8,932 nt of DNA from an uncultured Oribacterium sp. (GTDB taxonomy: Bacteria; Bacillota; Clostridia; Lachnospirales; Lachnospiraceae). The first letter of the stretch is position 1, and each line of letters begins with the position of its first letter. The DNA lies in the NCBI GenBank assembly GCA_938030845.1, contig CALHIC010000101.1, positions 1 through 8,932 on the forward strand, written 5' to 3'. The notes under the pieces were generated by a model. It was given only the letters and a program-made list of their open reading frames with translations. It had not been told where the DNA came from and ran no database searches. A program made the translations under genes and the position numbers. Shown here piece after piece: positions 1 to 6,312 of this stretch.

Positions 1-1249
1 CATCCATAAAGTACCATTTATCCGATACCTTCTTCCAGCCGGTAACATTTTTTCCCTTCTCCTTATATTGCCACTTTCCGGGAGTACTTTGCACCCAACC
101 GTTTTCCACGGAAGCCTGAGACTCTGCTGTAGGCCCTCCGGTGCTGATGGTACTGTTTTCTTCTTTATTCAGGCTTGTATTGCCCCCATTGGAAGAGTTG
201 TTTCCGGAAGAGTTATTTCCGGAAGCACCGCCGGAATTGTTGCCGCTCTTATTGCCGCCGTTCTTTCCGGAATTTCCGTTATTGGAATTATTGCTGTTCT
301 TTCCGTTGTTGGAGGAATCATTAGAAGAATTTCCGCCATTGTTGGAGCTGTTCCCGGAAGCACTGCCTGACTTTCCGGCATTTTTCTCGGAAGGATTGCC
401 TCCGCCATAAGCCTTCCAGGAAAATTCCGTGGTAACCAGTCCTTTGATTCCTCGCACCACACCCTTCTCACTGGACTGCCAAATGGTGGTGGTACTTCCC
501 TCTACCGGACGATACACCCGATCCAAGGGATAGGCCGCAAACCATACATCATAGGGCAAATCCGATAAATTCATGTGCTTGGTCAGCCAGGTTTTATTGG
601 CATAGACCATGGGAATAAATCCCGCATCCTTCACCCTCTTACAGTAGGCGTTGGTCATGGCGGTAAGCCCTTCCTTCGTAAGGCCGTCGGAAAGCATGGA
701 GCCGACCTCCAGGTCATAGGCCACCGGATATTCAAACTTATAGGGCTTAATCTTCTTTACGGTAAGCTTGGCCTCTGCCAAGGCGTCGTCCATATTTTTC
801 GCTGTGGAGCAAAGGTAGGCTCCCACCTTAATACCGGCCTTCTGAGCGCCCTTTACGTTCTCATCAAAATAGGCGTCTTCCTTGGTGCCGTAGGCGATAC
901 GAATCATGACAAAGTCCAATCCGTCCTTCTTCGCCGCATCCCAATCAATGGGACCGTTTTCATTCTGGAACTTGGAAACCTCGGTTCCCTTCTCCAGATA
1001 CTTTAAATCGGAGCCGTCCGCGTTGGTATAACCGTACCAGCCGGAGTAATCTAAAGCCCCCGAAGAGGAGCTGTTACTCTGGCTCGAATTGTTGGTACTG
1101 CTTGACGTACTGCTTCCTGTGCTATTCCCTGCATTTTTTCCCAGACTGTCCCCGGGGCCCGCGGCATAGCTTACGCTTTGTCCAAAAAGCAGGCTTAACG
1201 ACAGGACGGTCAGGACGGCGACTCTTCGCCCTTTCTTCTGAAATTCCAT
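1..1249 (-). CDS. GH25 family lysozyme (N-acetylmuramidase), secreted, with Asn/Ser/Gly linker and wall-binding repeats; C-terminus cut by window edge
   Basis: The gene reads from ATG at 1249 to the window edge without a stop, giving 416 residues. The start has GGAGG at 1254-1258, 4-5 bases upstream. Residues 1-30 form a signal peptide (KKGRR, then a hydrophobic core, ending SYAA). A Ser/Asn-rich spacer follows, then a GH25 muramidase domain at about 86-280 with GTEVSKFQ (88-95), IDW, VAYDLEVGS (177-184) and IWQS (256-259). Next are an Asn/Ser/Gly linker (283-380) and the start of choline-binding-type repeats (ENGWVQ at 382-387, GWKKVSDKWYFMD at 404-416). GH25 enzymes cleave the MurNAc-GlcNAc bond of peptidoglycan. 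The D-x-E pair (Asp179, Glu181) is intact. The first family Asp is Glu90, and the Asp expected near the end of the domain appears to be Thr273 or Thr274. The protein probably acts at the cell wall as an autolysin or remodelling enzyme. Confidence 0.9.
   Translation of the reverse strand, partial: MEFQKKGRRVAVLTVLSLSLLFGQSVSYAAGPGDSLGKNAGNSTGSSTSSSTNNSSQSNSSSSGALDYSGWYGYTNADGSDLKYLEKGTEVSKFQNENGPIDWDAAKKDGLDFVMIRIAYGTKEDAYFDENVKGAQKAGIKVGAYLCSTAKNMDDALAEAKLTVKKIKPYKFEYPVAYDLEVGSMLSDGLTKEGLTAMTNAYCKRVKDAGFIPMVYANKTWLTKHMNLSDLPYDVWFAAYPLDRVYRPVEGSTTTIWQSSEKGVVRGIKGLVTTEFSWKAYGGGNPSEKNAGKSGSASGNSSNNGGNSSNDSSNNGKNSNNSNNGNSGKNGGNKSGNNSGGASGNNSSGNNSSNGGNTSLNKEENSTISTGGPTAESQASVENGWVQSTPGKWQYKEKGKNVTGWKKVSDKWYFMD
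110..403 (-). repeat. Low-complexity Asn/Ser/Gly linker coding region of the GH25 protein
   Basis: Residues 283-380 of the GH25 protein are almost wholly Asn, Ser, Gly, Lys and Thr, with recurring GNNSS, NNGGN and NNGKN words. The codons are repetitive (AAT/AAC, TCC/TCT, GGA/GGC). This produces long open frames on the opposite strand that are not genes. The stretch is a flexible spacer between the catalytic domain and the wall-binding repeats, and its length could vary between strains. Confidence 0.8.
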
Positions 1250-1320
1250 ACTTCCTCCATCATCTTTAACCCCGCTAGCTTATCAGCTTTTCAAGGGCAA
1301 ATGCAATACCGTCCATAGAA

Positions 1321-1353
1321 CTGTAAGAGTTTTTCAGAATTCAGTAAGAGTTT
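1321..1353. promoter_or_regulatory. Direct repeat with 21-bp phasing upstream of the GH25 gene (possible regulator site)
   Basis: CTGTAAGAG (1321-1329) and CAGTAAGAG (1342-1350) are separated by exactly 12 bp, and both are followed by TTT. Direct repeats of about 9 bp with a 12-bp spacer, two helical turns apart, are the geometry used by LytTR-type response regulators. The bases fit that consensus only partly. The site lies 72-104 bp upstream of the lysozyme start. I could not identify a convincing -10/-35 pair, so the role is inferred from geometry alone. Confidence 0.3.
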
Positions 1354-1371
1354 CCGAAAATATCCGGATAC

Positions 1372-1416
1372 AAAAAGCCCCGGGACGCTGATAAGCTCAG
1401 CATTCCGGGGCTTTTT
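1372..1416. terminator. Bidirectional Rho-independent terminator between the NlpC/P60 and GH25 genes
   Basis: A perfect 12-bp stem is formed by AAAAAGCCCCGG (1372-1383) and CCGGGGCTTTTT (1405-1416). A further inner stem GCTGA/TCAGC encloses TAAGC. The GC-rich stem flanked by A and T runs gives a U tract on either strand. On the minus strand it ends the transcript of the NlpC/P60 gene, about 170 bases past its stop codon, and insulates the GH25 gene. The 1417-1583 stretch between stop and terminator holds no ORF or strong structure that I can see. Confidence 0.85.
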
Positions 1417-1583
1417 GCCGCATTTGCCACTTTCGTGGACTTTTTTATCACACACATTCTACTAGGAGAACTTGATAACTATTTGAGGGATAATTTTCTT
1501 AGGAATTTTATCCTTGTGATAGTAATATCGGCGGTATGATATAGAGTATAAGCGATTTTCTTATTTTTTAAAGAAAAATATTT

Positions 1584-2225
1584 TTATACGAACCTTCTAA
1601 TGGATTTTATAGGCTTGTAGGTTGCAGATTCAATGGTTACACCGGAGCGGGAATTCAATGCGGAAAGCATTCTTCCGTTTCCTAAATAGATTCCTACATG
1701 GCCTGCATAAGCCAAAACATCACCGGGAATCGCATTTGCCAAAGATCCTACATTGGTTCCCATGGTTCCAATCTCTGCAGAGGAATGGGGAAGGCCGATG
1801 CCGAAGTGTCCGAAGATTCCCATTAAGAAGCCGGAACAGTCCGATCCGTGAAGAAGGCTTACTCCGCCGTAGCGATAAGGTCTGCCGATATACTGGGTTG
1901 CATAATCTACAATCTGCTGACTTCTGCTGACAGTATCTCCCACCAAAACATCGTCGGAAAATAAAGAAGTAGACTGATCCTCCTGAGAAATGATAGCACC
2001 TTCCTCGGAAAATACCAAAAGCTCCTCTTCCTTTGGACTTGCGGAAGCAGTGAAAGCAGTACTCATGCTCAAACTCATCAGAGCAAGGGCAAGGGCTAAG
2101 CCTTTTTTCCCAAATTTAAGAGCGCTTCTTCTCATTCCTTTCCGATTCGCTTTTCCTAAATTCCCGTTTACGGAATTTCCCTCTTCTGTTCTATTGTTCT
2201 TTACTGTAAAATTCGCGTCCTGCAT
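1584..2225 (-). CDS. Secreted NlpC/P60 family cysteine endopeptidase
   Basis: The protein is 213 residues from ATG at 2225. This start is chosen because AAAGGAGAG precedes it by 3-5 bases. An in-frame extension to 2309 has no comparable site. The N-terminus is unusually long and polar before the signal peptide: basic NRKGMRRSALKFGKKG (27-42), a hydrophobic core (43-58), and likely cleavage after TASA (59-62). An acidic linker (65-97) leads to a C-terminal NlpC/P60 domain (about 102-213) with SQQIVDYATQYIGRPY, GSDCSGF (nucleophile Cys130), IPGDVL and YAGHVGIYLGNG (His176). NlpC/P60 enzymes usually cut the gamma-D-Glu to diamino-acid bond in stem peptides. The third catalytic polar residue, usually His about 12 residues after the catalytic His, appears to be Ser188 (RMLSALNS). 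There is no SH3 or LysM wall-binding domain. The gene is likely monocistronic and ends at the 1372-1416 terminator. Confidence 0.9.
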   Translation of the reverse strand: MQDANFTVKNNRTEEGNSVNGNLGKANRKGMRRSALKFGKKGLALALALMSLSMSTAFTASASPKEEELLVFSEEGAIISQEDQSTSLFSDDVLVGDTVSRSQQIVDYATQYIGRPYRYGGVSLLHGSDCSGFLMGIFGHFGIGLPHSSAEIGTMGTNVGSLANAIPGDVLAYAGHVGIYLGNGRMLSALNSRSGVTIESATYKPIKSIRRFV

Positions 2226-2544
2226 AAACTCTCCTTTATGGTTTGTGTTACAGTTTGCCATTTTAGGGAGAAAATGTGGCGAAAATAAAAACACAAGATG
2301 AAGATTCACTAACGCATTCTTACAAAACTGCCTAGTGTTTTTACATTTTCATCCCGTGTTTTTTACGAAATTCTGACATTTTCTTATTTTGGAAGCATTT
2401 TTACGCCTCTTTGGTAAAATGGTTCCATTTTTTTAGTCATAAGTAAATTTCTTCATAACAATTTTTCTTTTCTTTGATTCCATGCTTTTCTCTTTTTTTA
2501 TTCCTTGCTTTTTATCTCCCTTAAACTTTACTTTTCTTCTCTCT
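2226..2544. other. Intergenic leader of the NlpC/P60 gene with phased GTAA repeats and a pyrimidine-rich tract
   Basis: No gene is seen here. On the minus strand three GTAA-containing words lie in the same orientation at about two-turn spacing: TTACA at 2320-2324, TTACA at 2341-2345 and TTACG at 2363-2367 as written on the plus strand (steps of 21 and 22 bp). TTACA resembles a half of the WalR box (TGTAA), although the classical 5-bp spacer is absent. About 2458-2570 is almost pure C/T on the plus strand, giving a purine-rich transcript after the YczE-type gene. No credible Rho-independent terminator follows that gene. The AAAATGG/CCATTTT palindrome at 2416-2431 has too short a loop. Confidence 0.4.
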
Positions 2545-3225
2545 TTATTCTTTGCTTTTATTCTCTAAATCCCGCTCTTCTTCCGCCTTTTCACCGCTTG
2601 GGGTATAGCCAATCCACTTCTCGGAAAAATGCACGTCGAAGAAATGAATAATCGGTCCCAGGAAAAGGGCGGAAACCAAGGTTCCGATTCCTACCAATCC
2701 TCCGGTAAGGAAGGTGCCAAGAGCTGCCAAACCGTCTGTTAACATTCTGCATCCGTAATAATGCTTCTTGGTCTTGTCCCTTAAGCCCAAGGAAAGGTAA
2801 TCATAGGGCGCAACCCCCAGGTCCGCTGTCTGGTACAGAGAAACGCCGAAGGAAGTTACCACCACCGCAAGGCTTACCCAAATCAACTGCACCGCCAAAC
2901 CCTGCTCCTCCGCATATCCGAAGTACTTTGTAAATATTTCATAGAAGAAAGTCACGATATAGCCTATCAAAATGCCGTTGGCAAAGGTTCCCGCACCGAT
3001 ATACTTTCGGCCGAAGGCAAGCTGAACCATGAAAAACAGCACATTGGCGATCATGTTTTGCTGCCCCAAAGAAATTCCGAAAATTTCCGCCAAACGCATA
3101 TTTAAGGCGGAAATCGGGTCATTTCCCAAATGAGACTCCTTAAACAGGGCGATGCCGATGGAAATTACCAGTACTCCCAAAAGCATTCCAATATACCTTC
3201 TCACCATAATATTCTTTGTTTGCAT
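2545..3225 (-). CDS. YczE/YitT-like (COG2364-type) integral membrane protein, function unknown
   Basis: The protein is 226 residues from ATG at 3225. AAGGGG lies about 5 bases upstream and overlaps an in-frame GTG at 3231, which would have no spacer, so the ATG is preferred. Hydrophobic segments lie at about 11-28, 57-71, 78-97, 108-130 and 160-190. A two-fold internal repeat is visible: GIALFKESHLGNDPISAL (24-41) matches GVSLYQTADLGVAPYDYL (127-144), each at the end of a membrane helix, sharing the LGxxP motif typical of the YczE family. The C-terminal tail (about 205-226) is highly charged and presumably cytoplasmic. No transport substrate or reaction is established for this family. The gene stands alone between the NlpC/P60 gene and the terminator of the transpeptidase gene, so it probably has its own promoter in 3226-3500, where I could not define one. 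Confidence 0.8.
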   Translation of the reverse strand: MQTKNIMVRRYIGMLLGVLVISIGIALFKESHLGNDPISALNMRLAEIFGISLGQQNMIANVLFFMVQLAFGRKYIGAGTFANGILIGYIVTFFYEIFTKYFGYAEEQGLAVQLIWVSLAVVVTSFGVSLYQTADLGVAPYDYLSLGLRDKTKKHYYGCRMLTDGLAALGTFLTGGLVGIGTLVSALFLGPIIHFFDVHFSEKWIGYTPSGEKAEEERDLENKSKE

Positions 3226-3518
3226 AGTCACCCCTTTTCTATACTACTTTTATGCTCTACTCTACTACAAAAGCCTTGTCTACTCCCTAAGTTCTGTACT
3301 TTCTTTCCAAAGCTTAGGTCTTTTCTTTTTTTCTATATTCTGTATTTCATACTGCACTGAACTTTCTCGTAAGGACATTATCTTAACGAATTTTCCTTTT
3401 TTTATCCAGCATTTTTATCATTATTTTTCTTTTGATCTTAAGCCCAACAACGCAAAGTGAAATACAGGCTTACTAGCAGGAGTGCTTTTCTTCTTTTAAC
3501 AGCTTTACTTTACAGATG
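3226..3518. other. Intergenic region upstream of the YczE-type gene; no gene seen
   Basis: The stretch is pyrimidine-rich on the plus strand, so plus-strand ORFs here are low-complexity Phe/Leu/Ser strings without ribosome sites and are not credible. A weak minus-strand promoter candidate (TTCAGT, 18 bp, TATAGA, about 3320-3350) can be drawn but is far from consensus. CCTAAG (3289-3294) and CTTAGG (3313-3318) form a small inverted repeat of doubtful meaning. Confidence 0.3.
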
Positions 3519-3564
3519 AAAAAAGTGTAGTTAGCGAAAGCTCTAAGCCTCCGATAACTACACT
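3519..3564 (-). terminator. Rho-independent terminator of the L,D-transpeptidase gene
   Basis: On the minus strand AGTGTAGTTA (3564-3555) pairs perfectly with TAACTACACT (3533-3524), followed by a T run (complement of 3519-3524). The 21-base loop contains a small AGC-GAAA-GCT sub-hairpin as read on the plus strand. It lies about 75 bases past the transpeptidase stop codon. The interval between is filled by a 16-bp tandem repeat. Confidence 0.85.
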
Positions 3565-3570
3565 CTTACT

Positions 3571-3630
3571 GACTTTCTTATTGACTGACTTTCTTATTGA
3601 CTGACTTTCTTATTGACTGACTTTCTTACT
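3571..3630. repeat. 16-bp tandem repeat between the transpeptidase stop codon and its terminator
   Basis: GACTTTCTTATTGACT occurs three times head to tail without mismatch (3571-3586, 3587-3602, 3603-3618). A fourth, partial copy starts at 3619 (GACTTTCTTA). The array lies wholly in the 3' untranslated part of the transpeptidase transcript. Perfect identity suggests recent expansion by slippage, so copy number is likely to vary between strains. It has no spacers and is not a CRISPR array. Confidence 0.9.
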
Positions 3631-3640
3631 TATCTTTCTT

Positions 3641-5113
3641 TTATGGATGAACCACTACCGGGCATCCCTTCTGAATTTTGGCAAAAAGCTCTGCTGCCTT
3701 GTTCTTCGGCAGGTTGATACAGCCGTGGGAACCGTTCTTCACATAAATGTTACCGCCGAACTTGGAACGCCAAGTGGTATCATGTAAACCAATGTTTCCA
3801 TTAAAGGGCATCCAATAGGACACAGGAGCCTCATATTCCGGCTTTCCGTCCACCATCTTTCCCTTCAGGGTTCTGTTGGTTTCCTTTCCTTTTAGGAAGA
3901 ATACACCGCTAGGGGTAGCACGATCCTCGGTAAGCATCCCGGTTACCGTAGGGCTCTCCCAGGTCAATGCGCCATTTTCATAGTAATACACATGCTGCAA
4001 TCCCAGGTCAATCTCCAGGAAAGTATTTCCAAACTGGGGCTGAGCATACTGTGCCGGCCGATATGCATAAACCGGTTCTCTCTCCTGACTTTGCAGAGAG
4101 GCAATCGCAGCACGTAACGCATCCCTTTCCGCCGCCACATTGATGTGTAAGCCGTAAGGGGTATTCATGGCAATGTCTTTTCCGCTGGCAGAATGGAAGG
4201 ATACGGTGTTTCCCAGATTTCCGTACTTATTTTCCAAGGACTGGGCATAAGCCAGAAGCTTATCTTCATCAAAGCTTAAGCCGGAAGCGTTCACGCCGGT
4301 AACCATTTCCTGCAGCTGCTCTCCCGTCAAGCTTTCCTTATTCCCTAAAATGTTGGTAACAATCGTCACAGAGGAAAGCTTATTCATGGCATCAACCTTG
4401 CCCTCTAAATCTGCCTTTCTCTGGGTGATGGCATCATAGATTCCCTCATCGGACAGCTGAATCGTGTTCTCTCCTCTTTGCAGGGCTCTTTCCACCCTTG
4501 CCCAAAGTCTATCCCAGTTCAGGGAATTTCCTTCCTGCTCCGGAATAATGGTGTAGACTCCGTTTTCCTTCACCACGCTGGCGGTTCTGGTCTCCTTGGC
4601 ATCCTTTACCATGGAAAGCTCTTCCAGTTTTTCTTTCAATTTCACGGTATCATAGCTTGCGGTACTGCCTTCCAAAGAATAATCGATTCTTTGATCCGGA
4701 CTTCCCTGGGCTCCACTTTCCGCTTCCTTCTGTAAAATTTCCGGAAGATTGCTAGCCGCCTGTAAATGATAGCCGATATCCTTTCCGGAAATCTCTTCCG
4801 TTTTTTCTCTTCCTATAAGATAAAGGACATAATTCTGACTATAGGCTCCTTCCAGATAGGCCTTGGCCTCCTCTATAGTCTTTCCTCCGATGGGAATACC
4901 GTTTCCATAGGTTGCCGCCAGAAAGCGATCCAGCGCAAAGCCTTTCCCTGCCTGAGAAAATGTCAGAATACCGGAAAAAAGAAGCCCAAGGGCAATTTTT
5001 TGAAAATAATTGCTTTTTAAGCTTCTTTCCCTTCTTCCTGTCTGCTTTGTTGCTGTCGGTAGTATTTTCTTCTGTGCATTTATCGCCATGTCCTCATTTT
5101 CCTCTCTTTTCAT
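3641..5113 (-). CDS. Membrane-anchored L,D-transpeptidase (YkuD domain with peptidoglycan-binding-type repeats)
   Basis: The protein is 490 residues from ATG at 5113, with AGGAAG 7 bases upstream. ATG at 5089 (Met9) is a weaker alternative. A basic N-terminus (RRERSLK, 27-33) precedes one hydrophobic segment (about 40-55), a signal anchor placing the rest outside the membrane. Residues about 60-350 fit two PG_binding_4-like modules, joined by an Asp/Glu/Lys-rich middle. The YkuD catalytic domain (about 363-488) has GLHDTTW (His444) and SHGCINLP (462-469, His463 and Cys465), the complete HX17-18[S/T]HGC signature. Such enzymes form 3-3 cross-links in peptidoglycan or attach proteins or polymers to it, and are insensitive to most penicillins but inhibited by carbapenems. 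The gene appears monocistronic, with terminator 3519-3564. A weak promoter candidate (TTGAAT, 18 bp, TTTTAT) lies near 5203-5234. All catalytic residues are present. Confidence 0.92.
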   Translation of the reverse strand: MKREENEDMAINAQKKILPTATKQTGRRERSLKSNYFQKIALGLLFSGILTFSQAGKGFALDRFLAATYGNGIPIGGKTIEEAKAYLEGAYSQNYVLYLIGREKTEEISGKDIGYHLQAASNLPEILQKEAESGAQGSPDQRIDYSLEGSTASYDTVKLKEKLEELSMVKDAKETRTASVVKENGVYTIIPEQEGNSLNWDRLWARVERALQRGENTIQLSDEGIYDAITQRKADLEGKVDAMNKLSSVTIVTNILGNKESLTGEQLQEMVTGVNASGLSFDEDKLLAYAQSLENKYGNLGNTVSFHSASGKDIAMNTPYGLHINVAAERDALRAAIASLQSQEREPVYAYRPAQYAQPQFGNTFLEIDLGLQHVYYYENGALTWESPTVTGMLTEDRATPSGVFFLKGKETNRTLKGKMVDGKPEYEAPVSYWMPFNGNIGLHDTTWRSKFGGNIYVKNGSHGCINLPKNKAAELFAKIQKGCPVVVHP

Positions 5114-5207
5114 GTTAGTGCTTCCTATTGTACGCCTTAGACCTCCCCTTGGCTAGTCAGAAAAGTAGAAAGGAATAAGTCTTAAGAAAAAAGAAATCTC
5201 CATAAAT

Positions 5208-5281
5208 AAAAGCAATAGGGGCGATAAAAATTCAACACTTCTTCCCTACAGTTTAAAAAGAAGCAATTAGGGACTATAAAA
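5208..5281. repeat. Imperfect direct repeat upstream of the transpeptidase gene
   Basis: AGCAATAGGG followed by GCGATAAAA (5211-5228) recurs as AGCAATTAGGG followed by ACTATAAAA (5262-5281), 51 bp apart and in the same orientation. Both copies lie 95-170 bp upstream of the transpeptidase start. They could be duplicated promoter or regulator sequence; nothing else supports a function. Confidence 0.4.
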
Positions 5282-5301
5282 TCTGAATAAATAGAATTAA
5301 C

Positions 5302-5443
5302 TATGCAATATAGGTCTAAATAAGGGGCAGTCTGAGCCCGCCGGTACTTGCGAAAAACAAAGGTACTGCAGTTTTTCGCTTAGTACCCCTGCGAAGGCGA
5401 AGTTAGCGAGAGCGTGCCCCGGTTTCAGACCTATTACTGCATA
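5302..5443. mobile_element. About 140-bp palindromic dispersed element (MITE-like), complete copy
   Basis: The ends are imperfect inverted repeats of about 28 bp: TGCAATATAGGTCT...GGGGCA (5304-5329) against TGCCCC...AGACCTATTACTGCA (5415-5441). TA lies immediately outside each end (5302-5303 and 5442-5443), as with TA-target elements. The interior has a second inverted repeat, GGTACTTGCGAAAAAC (5343-5358) against GTTTTTCGCTTAGTACC (5371-5387), followed by repeated GCGAAG/GCGAG words. It is too short to encode a transposase. A partial copy begins at 8909. It lies directly after the small membrane-protein gene, so as RNA it would fold strongly and could stabilise or end that transcript, although no U tract follows. 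A transposase-mobilised MITE or a structured intergenic repeat are both possible. Confidence 0.65.
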
Positions 5444-5457
5444 TACAAAAGCTATGA

Positions 5458-5787
5458 TTATTTTACAGCCCCTTTTTGTCCAAGTGAATTCGGAACGGAG
5501 CTCTTCTGTTTTTGAAGATAATTCAAAAATAATTTTCCTTGCCAGATAAGGATTCCTAAAGCAATCACGGAAAGTCCCAAAAAACCGTCTTGTACCAAGT
5601 CCTGCAGATTGGGAGTAAATATTTCCGTTCCTTTCTCCAAATATTCAAAGATACTGTCCACAAACCACATCAGGCTGGCGGATAAAAAGAGTAAACAGGG
5701 AATATGATAGGCATATTCCTTGTTTTTATCCCGTAAAAAACGGGAAAAACTCCATTCTGTTGCAAAAATACTAAGCAATAGATGCAT
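5458..5787 (-). CDS. Small membrane protein 2 of the cooS-like operon, function unknown
   Basis: The protein is 109 residues from ATG at 5787, preceded by AAGGAGAGGG lying inside the end of the upstream gene. The two genes overlap by 17 bases, so translation is probably coupled. An in-frame ATG at 5826 would extend the overlap to 56 bases and has no matching ribosome site. I do not recognise the family with certainty. A partly hydrophobic N-terminus (3-18) is followed by a membrane helix at about 29-47 with Asp44 near its end (MWFVDSIFEYLE, 40-51), then a loop with ITPN-like and Asp/Gln residues. A second helix lies at about 68-83 (GFLGLSVIALGILIW), with a basic tail after it. The arrangement resembles a small subunit of a membrane complex. 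It follows the cooS-like gene and membrane protein 1 in one transcript, so it may help anchor or serve that enzyme; this is inference. Confidence 0.8.
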   Translation of the reverse strand: MHLLLSIFATEWSFSRFLRDKNKEYAYHIPCLLFLSASLMWFVDSIFEYLEKGTEIFTPNLQDLVQDGFLGLSVIALGILIWQGKLFLNYLQKQKSSVPNSLGQKGAVK

Positions 5788-6277
5788 TTCCCTCTCCTTC
5801 CTTCTGCAGATTTCTTTCCAGTACAAAGCAATAAATTGCCCAGATTCCGGTAATAAGAAGGGCCATAGAAACGCCCACCGTGCTCATTTCCTTCAGCATG
5901 GTATAGGTATCCTCCGGTGATCTTGCCCCTGTTAAAAAGGGAAAGAAGGGAACAATCTCCCCATGCCAAAAATGTTCAAAAACCAAAAGAATGGAACCGG
6001 AAAACAAAAAGTTCGATAAGAGATGCAGCTTCTTGCGAAGACTTAGCCCCACTCCCCTTCCGGAATGCTTTAGGGATGAATCCTTTTCTCCTTCCGGGAA
6101 GTTCTCATTTTTCAGTTCGAAAGAATAGCTCTTTTCGCCATTTATCAAAATTTTCCCGCCAACTTCTCCTTTAATAGCTTTTATTCTTGCCTCTTCTTTT
6201 CTTTCCTTTTGCACAAGAATCCATTCAGCCGTTTTTACTAAAATCCCCTCTACAATAGGTACTGCAACACAAGCCAT
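5771..6277 (-). CDS. Small membrane protein 1 of the cooS-like operon, function unknown
   Basis: The protein is 168 residues from ATG at 6277 with an excellent ribosome site (AAAGGAG, 7-base spacer). It starts 35 bases after the cooS-like stop and overlaps the next gene by 17 bases, so it is the middle gene of a three-gene operon. The N-terminus (MACVAVPIVEGILVKTAEWIL..., 1-22) is moderately hydrophobic. A charged, poorly conserved-looking region follows (23-83), then two membrane segments at about 86-101 and 134-153. The most striking motif follows the first helix: FEHFWHGEIVPFFPFL (100-115), with Glu101, His102, His105 and Glu107 able to bind metal or protons. MLKEMSTVGVSMALL (127-141) begins the second helix. 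I cannot name the family. Its position suggests a membrane partner of the CooS-like protein. A gene-neighbourhood survey would show whether the pairing is conserved. Confidence 0.82.
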   Translation of the reverse strand: MACVAVPIVEGILVKTAEWILVQKERKEEARIKAIKGEVGGKILINGEKSYSFELKNENFPEGEKDSSLKHSGRGVGLSLRKKLHLLSNFLFSGSILLVFEHFWHGEIVPFFPFLTGARSPEDTYTMLKEMSTVGVSMALLITGIWAIYCFVLERNLQKEGEGNASIA

Positions 6278-6312
6278 AGCTTATCTCCTTTCTTATTTCT
6301 CTCTTTAAGCCT

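Noticed and set aside
68..471. Three ORFs of about 90-100 residues, two on plus and one on minus, rich in Pro, Leu, Ile and Ala
   Set aside because: They are alternative frames of the Asn/Ser/Gly linker of the GH25 gene, which is the frame with signal peptide, catalytic motifs and ribosome site.
575..1006. Plus-strand ORF of 143 residues
   Set aside because: It lies opposite the catalytic domain of the GH25 gene, has no ribosome site and no recognisable motif.
2226..2309. N-terminal extension of the NlpC/P60 gene to an ATG at 2309
   Set aside because: No ribosome site precedes it, whereas AAAGGAGAG precedes the ATG at 2225. The extension also puts 70 residues before the signal peptide core.
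2407..2456. Small minus-strand ORF (16 codons, ATG GAA TCA ... GAC TAA, near 2440-2490) in the leader of the NlpC/P60 gene
   Set aside because: It is Lys-rich because the region is purine-rich on the minus strand. It has only a poor ribosome site and no other sign of coding.
3130..3460. Two plus-strand ORFs of 76 and 102 residues upstream of the YczE-type gene
   Set aside because: They are Phe/Leu/Ser/Ile-rich strings from pyrimidine-rich DNA, partly opposite the YczE-type gene, with no ribosome site.
3571..3630. CRISPR array
   Set aside because: The 16-bp units are directly adjacent, with no spacers and no cas genes.
5302..5443. Rho-independent terminator for the cooS-like operon
   Set aside because: The inverted ends could fold strongly, but there is no U tract after the stem on the minus strand, and a second copy before the operon shows it is a dispersed repeat.
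5670..5969. Minus-strand ORF of 99 residues overlapping both small membrane-protein genes in another frame
   Set aside because: The two accepted frames have matched ribosome sites, a tight overlap and membrane helices; this frame has none of these.
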